Source: JBLNBU01 sp050260215
Lineage (GTDB): Bacteria; Pseudomonadota; Alphaproteobacteria; Rhodospirillales; Magnetospirillaceae
Direction: 5' to 3'
Assembly: GCA_050260215.1 (NCBI GenBank)
Contig: JBLNBU010000237.1
Coordinates: forward strand, 1-5,085
Length of the DNA stretch: 5,085 bases
This document shows, piece after piece, positions 1 through 5,085 of this stretch (within the stretch, counting starts at the first letter, position 1; each line of letters opens with the position of its first letter). Below the pieces are notes generated by a model. The model was not told the DNA's origin. It ran no database searches and worked only from the letters and a program-made list of their open reading frames with translations. The translations under genes and the position numbers were made by a program.

Positions 1-604
1 GATAGCTGCCCAGCTGCACCGCCGGGTGGACGGCCGGGACTTCCGCCCGGGCGGCAGCCAGCATGCGTTCCCCCACCCACATGGTGCGGGTCCGGGCGAT
101 CACGGGAGGTCCGCCCGTCAGGCTAGGCCGAAGGGACTCGAACATGGCTTCGGCAATGCGGGGGATGCCGGCCAGGACATGGACGTTGCCGATGGTGAAG
201 CCTGGCGCCTGGCTTACGGGATTGTCGATCAGGGTGGCGCCTTCGGGGATGTCGGCCATCTTGAGGCGGGCGTCGGTCAGGCCTTCCGCACCGTAATGGT
301 GTTCCAGGCGGCGCACCGCCTCGGGGTTGCGGACCAGGGCCACCCCGAAGGCGCGCGCGATGGCGGCCGCGGTGATGTCGTCGTGGGTGGGGCCGATGCC
401 GCCGGTGGTGAAGACGGTGTCAAAGCGCCGCCTCAGGTCGGTGACCGCGGCGACGATGGCGTCGGCGTCGTCCTCGACCACGCGCGCCTCGGCCAGGCGG
501 ATGCCCATGGCGGCCAGGCGGCCGCCCAGCATCTGGACGTGGCTGTCGCGGGTGCGACCCGACAGCACTTCGTTGCCGATGACCAGGATTGCGGCCGTGG
601 GCAT
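1..604 (-). CDS. CinA/MoCF-domain protein (competence/damage-inducible protein A-like), 3' end outside window
   Basis: The 201 complete codons seen begin MPTAAILVIGNEVLSGRT and match the N-terminal domain of CinA (COG1058, MoCF/MogA-like fold). Family landmarks are the IGNEVLSGRT opening (residues 9-18), the nucleotide/molybdopterin-type loop TTGGIGPTHDD (66-76), and the stretch NPVSQAPGF followed by NVHVLAGIP (128-148). In studied CinA proteins this domain is linked to ADP-ribose pyrophosphatase activity, while nicotinamide-mononucleotide deamidase activity lies in a separate C-terminal domain. Stand-alone versions near 250 residues are common in alphaproteobacteria. The gene runs off the window, so whether the deamidase domain is present cannot be seen. 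The ATG start is supported by a GGAGG six bases upstream. The gene lies 33 bp after the GNAT-NUDIX stop, so co-transcription is likely. The family is clear; the exact substrate is not, and the old 'competence' label says little about function. Confidence 0.9.
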   Translation of the reverse strand, partial: MPTAAILVIGNEVLSGRTRDSHVQMLGGRLAAMGIRLAEARVVEDDADAIVAAVTDLRRRFDTVFTTGGIGPTHDDITAAAIARAFGVALVRNPEAVRRLEHHYGAEGLTDARLKMADIPEGATLIDNPVSQAPGFTIGNVHVLAGIPRIAEAMFESLRPSLTGGPPVIARTRTMWVGERMLAAARAEVPAVHPAVQLGSY

Positions 605-610
605 GGCCGG

Positions 611-615
611 CCTCC
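611..615 (-). promoter_or_regulatory. Ribosome binding site of the CinA-like gene
   Basis: GGAGG on the minus strand, six bases before the ATG at 604. It is a near-ideal Shine-Dalgarno and fixes the start of the CinA-like gene inside the short gap after the GNAT-NUDIX stop. Confidence 0.75.
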
Positions 616-637
616 GCTTTGTCCCCCTAGAAGGGGA

Positions 638-1615
638 TCATAACCACTCCCGCAGGATGGCGACCAGCGGGATATCGGCAGGCGGCATGGGCAGTTCGTG
701 CAGCCGGGATGCCCGTACCCAGCGCAGCTGCTGGCCTTCGCGCGGGGTGGGGTTGCCGTCCCACACACGGACCACGTATAGCGGCATCAACAGGTGGAAG
801 GTGTCGTAGTCGTGCGAGGCGAAGGCCAGTGGCGCCAGGCAGCTGGCGCCGGTGTCGATGCCCAGCTCCTCGGCCAGCTCGCGCACCAGGGCCTGTTCGG
901 GGGTCTCGCCCGCATGGACCTTGCCGCCGGGGAACTCCCACAGGCCGGCCATCATCTTGCCCGGCGGCCGGCTGGCCATCAGCACCCGGCCGTCGGTGTC
1001 GACCAGCGCGGCGGCGGCGACCAGCACCATGGGGCGGGCGGCGTGGGCGGCCTCCCATGCGGTCCGCTCGATGGCCAGCGACGGCATGGTGACGCTCTGG
1101 CCGCGGGCCGGCATGGCCACGGTCTGGAAGCCGGCCGGGACCAGCCCGGCCTTTTCCAGCACCCGGCGCGACGGCTTGTTGTCGGGATGGATCGAGGCCC
1201 AGGCGCGCTGGTAGCCCAGGTCGGCGAACAGGTGGCGCAGCAGCCGGCGCACCGCCTCGGTGGCATAGCCCTGCCCCCAGTGGTCGCGTCCCAGCCAGTA
1301 GCCCAGCTCAGGGGTGCCGTCGGTGTCGGTGCCGAAGCCGACGCAGCCGATCACCTCGCCGTCGGCCCGGCGCTCCATCACCAGCACCACCCCGGTGCGT
1401 CGCGCCCGCTTGTCGGCCATGGTCGCCAGGAAGGAGCGGGCGTCCGCCTCCTCGTAGGGGTGCGGGATCAGCGCGGTCAGCCGCACCACCTCGAAGTCGT
1501 CGAGCAGCCGGGCGATCCGCCCCACGTCCTCCTCGACCGGCGCCCGCAGCACCATCCGCGCCGTGGCAAGCGGGGTGCCGGCCCAAACGGTTCCTGTTTC
1601 ACGACAGCCGGTCAT
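638..1615 (-). CDS. GNAT N-acetyltransferase / MutT-type NUDIX hydrolase fusion protein
   Basis: This 325-residue protein has two enzymes in one chain. Residues about 15-185 form a RimJ/RimL-like GNAT domain: an ATARMVLRAP opening strand, the acetyl-CoA loop in GRDHWGQGYATEA (109-121), and the late NKPSRRVLEKAG helix (146-157). Residues about 196-325 form a NUDIX domain with a complete box: G231, E237, then R245-E246-L247, E249, E250, G252, I253, preceded by GLWEFPGG as in MutT-like (deoxy)nucleoside triphosphate pyrophosphohydrolases. All metal-binding glutamates are present, so the hydrolase half should be active. It may clean oxidised nucleotides such as 8-oxo-dGTP, but the substrate is inferred. 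The acetyl acceptor is unknown. The ATG at 1615 has only a weak GGA upstream; the next in-frame ATG (residue 21) would remove the first strand, so the longer form is preferred. Its upstream region is the inverted repeat at 1634-1746, and the CinA-like gene follows after 33 bp. Confidence 0.92.
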   Translation of the reverse strand: MTGCRETGTVWAGTPLATARMVLRAPVEEDVGRIARLLDDFEVVRLTALIPHPYEEADARSFLATMADKRARRTGVVLVMERRADGEVIGCVGFGTDTDGTPELGYWLGRDHWGQGYATEAVRRLLRHLFADLGYQRAWASIHPDNKPSRRVLEKAGLVPAGFQTVAMPARGQSVTMPSLAIERTAWEAAHAARPMVLVAAAALVDTDGRVLMASRPPGKMMAGLWEFPGGKVHAGETPEQALVRELAEELGIDTGASCLAPLAFASHDYDTFHLLMPLYVVRVWDGNPTPREGQQLRWVRASRLHELPMPPADIPLVAILREWL

Positions 1616-1633
1616 GGAGATTCCATGGTTTGT

Positions 1634-1746
1634 TTGCCCACAGATGAACGCAGATGAACGCAGATAAAGAAAATGGATATTTTTGGCCGCAGAGCGGCCT
1701 TCCCCATGTTTTTCATCTGTGTCTATCTGTGTTCATCTGTGGGCAA
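1634..1746. repeat. Long imperfect inverted repeat of CAGATGAAC-type units with an apical hairpin
   Basis: The left arm 1634-1676 and the reverse complement of the right arm 1704-1746 are each 43 bases and match at 36 positions by hand alignment, including the first 16 in a row (TTGCCCACAGATGAAC). Each arm is made of three 10-base units of the form CAGAT(G/A)(A/G)AC(G/A), the last one degenerate. The 27-base spacer holds a second, perfect hairpin. As RNA, several mismatches become G-U pairs: I count 40 of 43 pairs in plus-sense RNA and 38 of 43 in minus-sense RNA. The right arm ends 4 bp from the stop codon of the GxxExxY gene, and the left arm starts 18 bp before the GNAT-NUDIX start. The stretch is clearly more AT-rich than its surroundings. 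No T-run follows the stem on either strand, so it is not a standard intrinsic terminator. From memory, CACAGATGAAC-type repeats recur in many environmental bacterial genomes; this was not searched. Confidence 0.9.
1685..1699. repeat. Perfect 6-bp hairpin at the apex of the large inverted repeat
   Basis: GGCCGC and GCGGCC flank an AGA loop. The hairpin lies almost centred in the spacer between the two 43-base arms, 8 bases from the left arm and 4 from the right, so the whole element can fold as one nested, two-level structure. The GC-rich tip contrasts with the AT-richer arms. Confidence 0.8.
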
Positions 1747-1750
1747 TGAT

Positions 1751-2128
1751 TCACCGAATAACACGCCTGTACTCCACCCGCGGCCGGCCAAAATTGATCA
1801 GCAAGCCTGTCTTCAGGCCGCTGGCGTTCAAATAATTGAGGCACTGCGCCATGTGGGCCGGCACCAGGGCCTCGGTGCATTTCAGTTCGACGATGACGCG
1901 GCCCTCGACCACCAGGTCCGCGACATAGGTGCCGACGTCCTGGTCCTTGTAGGTGACGCGGAAGGGTGCTTCGCGCTCCGCCCGGATGCCGCGCAGCATC
2001 AGTTCGTGCGCCAGGGCCCGCTGGTAGACCGCTTCGACGAAACCGTGGCCGAGAAGGTTCGACACCTCGAAGGCGGCGGAGAGGACCGCGCCGGTGAGGG
2101 GATCCTTCTCGTCCGCGTCCGATGTCAC
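1751..2128 (-). CDS. GxxExxY family protein (small PD-(D/E)XK nuclease-like protein)
   Basis: This 125-residue protein carries the signature that names the family: G29, E32 and Y35 in GHGFVEAVY, after a DPLTGAVLSAAFEV helix. Downstream, D71 in the strand YVADLVV, E81-L-K83 in VIVELKCTEAL, and Q95 in AQCLNYL resemble the D, ExK and Q positions of PD-(D/E)XK nuclease-like folds. Length and both ends fit the family, so the gene looks intact. The start is GTG (GTGACATCG), and GTGA overlaps the argJ stop by 4 bp, which suggests translational coupling; no good SD is visible and the next ATG (residue 43) falls beyond the signature. No firm function is established for the family as far as I know; family genes are patchily distributed and can be multi-copy. 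Here it sits between two core genes with the inverted repeat 4 bp after its stop, which fits an accessory, possibly mobile unit. Nuclease activity is inference. Confidence 0.9.
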   Translation of the reverse strand: MTSDADEKDPLTGAVLSAAFEVSNLLGHGFVEAVYQRALAHELMLRGIRAEREAPFRVTYKDQDVGTYVADLVVEGRVIVELKCTEALVPAHMAQCLNYLNASGLKTGLLINFGRPRVEYRRVIR

Positions 2129-3354
2129 GTCCGATACGACCCGTTGATGTCGATATAGGCGTGGGTCAGGTCGCAGGTCCAGACGGTGGCCTTGCCGCGG
2201 CCCAGGCCGATGTCGACGTCGATCTTGATGTCGCGGCCCTTCATGTGGGCCTCCACCGGTGCCTCGTCATAGCCGGGGACGACCTGGCCGTTGGCGGCGA
2301 CCTCGACCCCGCCGATGCGGATGGACAGGCGGTCGCGGTCGGCCTTCTCGCCGGCCTTGCCCACCGCCATGACGATGCGGCCCCAGTTGGCGTCCTCGCC
2401 GGCGATGGCGGTCTTGACCAGGGGCGAGTTGGCGATGGCCATGGCGATGCGCTTGGCGGCGCGGCGGCTGGCGGCGCCGGTGACGGTGACGGAGACGAAC
2501 TTGGACGCGCCCTCGCCGTCCTTGACCACCTGGTGGGACAGGTCCAGCAGCAGGTCGAACAGCTTGCGCCTGAAGTCGGCCAGCCGGCGGTCCTTGGGGT
2601 CGGTGACGGCCGGGTTGCCGGCCTTGCCCGTCGCGAACAGCATCAGCGTGTCGCTGGTCGAGGTGTCGCTGTCGACGGTGATGGAGTTGAACGACCGCTC
2701 GACCCCCTGGGCCAGCAGGGCCTGCAGCACCCCTTGCGGCAGGGCGGCGTCGGTGAAGACGTAGGACAGCATGGTCGCCATGTCGGGGGCGATCATGCCG
2801 GCGCCCTTGGCGATGCCGTTGATGGTGACGGTGACCCCGTCGATCTTCGCCGTCCGGGTGGCGCCCTTGGGGAAGGTGTCGGTGGTCATGATGGCCCGCG
2901 CCGCCTCGTCCCAGGCGTCCGCCTTCAGCTTGGCCAGGGCGGCGCCCAGTTCCGCGGTGATGCGCTCGTCGGGCAGCGGCACGCCGATGGTGCCGGTCGA
3001 GGCGACGAACACCTCTTCCGGCTTGCAGCCCTTGAGCGCCGCAGCCTTGTCGACCGTGCGCCGCACCGACGCCTCGCCCACCGAGCCGGTGAAGGCGTTG
3101 GCGTTGCCCGAATTGACCACCAAGAGCCGCGCCGAGCCGCCCGCTTGCGCCTTGCGGCACCACAGGACCGGCGCCGACGCGGTCAGCGAGCGGGTGTAGA
3201 CCCCGGCCACGGTGGTGCCGGGGGCCATCTCGACCACCAGCAGGTCGGTGCGGCCCTGGTAGCGGATGCCGCAGGCGTGGCCGGCCAGCGCCACCCCCGC
3301 CAGGGGGGGCAGCGCCGGGAAGCGGGCGGGGGCGAGGGGCGACAGCGCGGTCAC
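2125..3354 (-). CDS. argJ: Arginine biosynthesis protein ArgJ (glutamate N-acetyltransferase, ornithine acetyltransferase)
   Basis: ArgJ moves the acetyl group from N-acetylornithine to glutamate, closing the acetyl cycle of arginine biosynthesis; bifunctional forms also use acetyl-CoA to acetylate glutamate. The 409 residues are full length for the family. Visible landmarks are NSGNANAFTG (81-90), the oxyanion-hole region STGTIGVPLP (119-128), the self-cleavage site KGAGMIAPDMATML (183-196) with T194 as the expected nucleophile that splits the alpha and beta chains, DSDTSTSDT (228-236), GEDANWGRI (319-327) and the end INGSYRT. No key residue is missing. Mono- or bifunctionality cannot be read from sequence. 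The start is GTG at 3354, 14 bp after the PPIase stop, with AAGGGAA about nine bases upstream; the resulting N-terminus (SPLAPARFPALPPLAGV) fits alphaproteobacterial ArgJ. It is probably co-transcribed with the PPIase, and its stop overlaps the start of the GxxExxY gene. Confidence 0.97.
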   Translation of the reverse strand: MTALSPLAPARFPALPPLAGVALAGHACGIRYQGRTDLLVVEMAPGTTVAGVYTRSLTASAPVLWCRKAQAGGSARLLVVNSGNANAFTGSVGEASVRRTVDKAAALKGCKPEEVFVASTGTIGVPLPDERITAELGAALAKLKADAWDEAARAIMTTDTFPKGATRTAKIDGVTVTINGIAKGAGMIAPDMATMLSYVFTDAALPQGVLQALLAQGVERSFNSITVDSDTSTSDTLMLFATGKAGNPAVTDPKDRRLADFRRKLFDLLLDLSHQVVKDGEGASKFVSVTVTGAASRRAAKRIAMAIANSPLVKTAIAGEDANWGRIVMAVGKAGEKADRDRLSIRIGGVEVAANGQVVPGYDEAPVEAHMKGRDIKIDVDIGLGRGKATVWTCDLTHAYIDINGSYRT

Positions 3355-3363
3355 GGCCGATGG

Positions 3364-3370
3364 TTCCCTT
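3364..3370 (-). promoter_or_regulatory. Ribosome binding site of argJ, overlapping the PPIase stop codon
   Basis: AAGGGAA on the minus strand ends nine bases before the GTG at 3354. Its first two bases are the last two of the PPIase TAA. This placement supports the GTG start and tight coupling of the two genes. Confidence 0.6.
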
Positions 3371-4220
3371 AGTTCTTGGCGGGCTCGGCCGCCTGTTCCG
3401 GCAGCGGCTTGCCATCGGGGCCGAAGCGCTTGATCTTGGCCTTGCTCTTCAGGTCCATGACCAGCTTCTCGGCGGTGACCTCGGCCAGCTGCTCGCGCAG
3501 CATCGGCTTGGCGGCGTCGAAGGGCGGCGGCGACGCCATGCGGCGGTCCTCGACCTTGATGACGTGCCAGCCGAACTGGCTCTTGATCGGCTTGGCCGAC
3601 AACTCGCCGGCCTTCATGGCGAAAGCGGCATCGGCGAACTGGGGCACCATCTCGCCCTTGGAGAAGTAGCCGAGGTCGCCGCCGTTCTGCTGGGCCGACG
3701 GATCCTTCGACTTGGCCTTGGCGGTTTCGCCGAAGTCGGCGCCCTTCTGCAGGTCGGCGATGATCGCCTTGGCTTGGTCCTCGGTCTCGACCAGGATGTG
3801 GCGGGCGCGAACCTCTTCCTCGGGCTTGAAGTTGCGCACGAACTCGTCGTAGCGGGCCTTCAGCACGTCGTCGGTGATGCCGGCGCGCAGCTTCTTGCTC
3901 ATCCAGGCCTGGCGCAGGACCTTCTGCTCCAGCTGCTTCATGGTCGCCTTGACCTCGGGATCCGACTCCAGCTTGTCGCGCTTGGCCGCGTCGTAAACCA
4001 GCTGGTTGTTGACCACGATGTCGAGCAGCGCGTCATAGGGCGCGCCGGCCAGCTGCGGCGGCAGGGTGCGCTGGAACTCGACCAGCTGCGACATGTGGAT
4101 GTCGGTGCCGTTGACGGTGGCGACGACCGGATCCTTGACCTCGGCCGCGGCGGCGGGGAGGGCGATGCCGGCCAGCAGGCCGAGGGCAAGCGCGGTCGAG
4201 CGCGCGGAGGCGAACGTCAT
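3369..4220 (-). CDS. Secreted parvulin-type peptidyl-prolyl cis-trans isomerase (SurA/PpiC-like)
   Basis: This 283-residue protein probably helps exported proteins fold in the periplasm by isomerising X-Pro bonds. Residues 1-26 form a Sec signal peptide: a short basic start (R7), a hydrophobic core LALGLLAGIAL, and an AAAA end with likely cleavage before EVKD. Residues about 30-130 are a charged, helical SurA_N-like chaperone region (TVNGTDI, then VVNNQLVYDAAKR). One parvulin domain covers about 134-226, with H141 in RARHILV, the GGDLGYFSKGEMVPQF segment (180-195) and the closing FGWHVIKVEDR with H219. The lysine-rich C-terminal tail has no recognised domain. No lipobox cysteine follows the signal peptide, so it should be soluble rather than a PrsA-type lipoprotein. 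The reading frame stays open far upstream into uvrB, but the ATG at 4220 is fixed by the signal peptide and by GGAAGGA eight bases before it. argJ follows after 14 bp. Confidence 0.93.
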   Translation of the reverse strand: MTFASARSTALALGLLAGIALPAAAAEVKDPVVATVNGTDIHMSQLVEFQRTLPPQLAGAPYDALLDIVVNNQLVYDAAKRDKLESDPEVKATMKQLEQKVLRQAWMSKKLRAGITDDVLKARYDEFVRNFKPEEEVRARHILVETEDQAKAIIADLQKGADFGETAKAKSKDPSAQQNGGDLGYFSKGEMVPQFADAAFAMKAGELSAKPIKSQFGWHVIKVEDRRMASPPPFDAAKPMLREQLAEVTAEKLVMDLKSKAKIKRFGPDGKPLPEQAAEPAKN

Positions 4221-4228
4221 GCAGCGGA

Positions 4229-4235
4229 TCCTTCC
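4229..4235 (-). promoter_or_regulatory. Ribosome binding site of the PPIase gene
   Basis: GGAAGGA on the minus strand, eight bases before the ATG at 4220. It decides the start of the PPIase, whose reading frame is otherwise open for several hundred bases upstream. Confidence 0.75.
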
Positions 4236-4241
4236 AATAGG

Positions 4242-4257
4242 GACCGGGCGTCCGGTC
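4242..4257. repeat. Perfect 6-bp inverted repeat upstream of the PPIase gene
   Basis: GACCGG and CCGGTC flank a 4-base loop (GCGT on the plus strand). The element lies six bases upstream of the PPIase SD, where it could be a leader hairpin or a small operator dyad. It is short and GC-rich, so chance is a fair explanation. Confidence 0.35.
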
Positions 4258-4399
4258 GAGGGATTAAGGGGTTTGAACCACAACAAAGGGGGCCGCACAA
4301 GAGCGGGAATGGGGCAATGGGTCTGGACGAACGGTTCTGGTCCATCGTCCCTGAGCCAGCCTTGGCCCGCCTCCCCCTTCGAGACGCCGCGAGGCGCGT

Positions 4400-5085
<686 letters not shown>

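Larger units (their letters stand above)
4221..4399 (-). other. Intergenic region between uvrB and the PPIase gene
   Basis: This 179-bp gap is the longest in the window and the natural place for a promoter of the PPIase-argJ unit. It holds the PPIase SD and a perfect 6-bp hairpin just upstream. On the minus strand, CTTGTG and TTCAAA lie 17 bases apart, and TTGTTG precedes a TTAATC-like stretch, but neither pair is convincing as a -35/-10. No intrinsic terminator with a T-run follows uvrB, so read-through is possible. No plausible gene lies here. Confidence 0.4.

Noticed and set aside
622..637. Short hairpin (TCCCC/GGGGA) between the GNAT-NUDIX and CinA-like genes
   Set aside because: The stem is only five bp with no T-run and lies close to the next SD; it is not a credible terminator.
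1612..1626. Four-codon ORF (ATG at 1626) whose TGA overlaps the ATG of the GNAT-NUDIX gene
   Set aside because: It could be a leader mini-ORF but has no ribosome binding site of its own and is too short to separate from chance.
794..1657. Long plus-strand open frame opposite the GNAT-NUDIX gene
   Set aside because: Antisense shadow; the minus-strand product has complete GNAT and NUDIX motifs.
1641..1670. Consecutive CAGAT units considered as a CRISPR or microsatellite array
   Set aside because: The 10-base units have no spacers, and they are mirrored in inverted orientation on the other arm, which fits a palindromic repeat rather than a CRISPR array.
1673..2158. Plus-strand open frame that begins within the inverted repeat (reads FFICVYLCSSV in the repeat) and runs through the GxxExxY gene
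   Set aside because: It is antisense to a well-supported family gene, and its N-terminus is just the translated repeat units. Such repeat-derived peptides are a common annotation artefact.
2122..3372. Long plus-strand open frame opposite argJ
   Set aside because: High GC leaves antisense frames open. The translation is repetitive in G, A, V, D and R with no domain, while the minus strand encodes full-length ArgJ.

Overview
The window is GC-rich and tightly packed, with six genes that all read on the minus strand. Gene content and protein style suggest an alphaproteobacterium, most likely of the Rhodospirillaceae/Magnetospirillum type: argJ beside a SurA/PpiC-type peptidyl-prolyl isomerase, and a GNAT-NUDIX fusion followed by a CinA/MoCF-type protein. 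This placement is inference from remembered families and composition, not from a search.

In transcription order (high to low coordinate) the layout is: the 3' part of uvrB, cut by the window end (5085-4400); a 179-bp gap with a small perfect hairpin and a strong Shine-Dalgarno (SD); a secreted parvulin-type peptidyl-prolyl isomerase (4220-3369); argJ, 14 bp downstream, with a GTG start (3354-2125); a small GxxExxY-family gene whose GTG start overlaps the argJ stop as GTGA (2128-1751); a 135-bp, visibly AT-richer gap that holds a long imperfect inverted repeat (1634-1746); a GNAT acetyltransferase fused to a MutT-type NUDIX hydrolase (1615-638); and the 5' part of a CinA/MoCF-domain protein cut by the window start (604-1).

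Most of this is housekeeping: nucleotide excision repair (uvrB), periplasmic protein folding (PPIase), arginine biosynthesis (argJ), and probable nucleotide or cofactor clean-up (GNAT-NUDIX and CinA-like). The PPIase-argJ-GxxExxY run is spaced like one transcription unit. The GNAT-NUDIX and CinA-like genes, 33 bp apart, look like a second pair below the inverted repeat.

The part worth attention is 1634-2128. A GxxExxY gene with PD-(D/E)XK-like residues sits directly beside a 43-bp-arm inverted repeat built from 10-bp CAGATGAAC(G/A)-like units, with a second GC-rich hairpin at its apex. Together they look like an accessory gene-plus-repeat cassette lodged between two core genes. No genes are supported on the plus strand, and there is no RNA gene, CRISPR array or insertion sequence.
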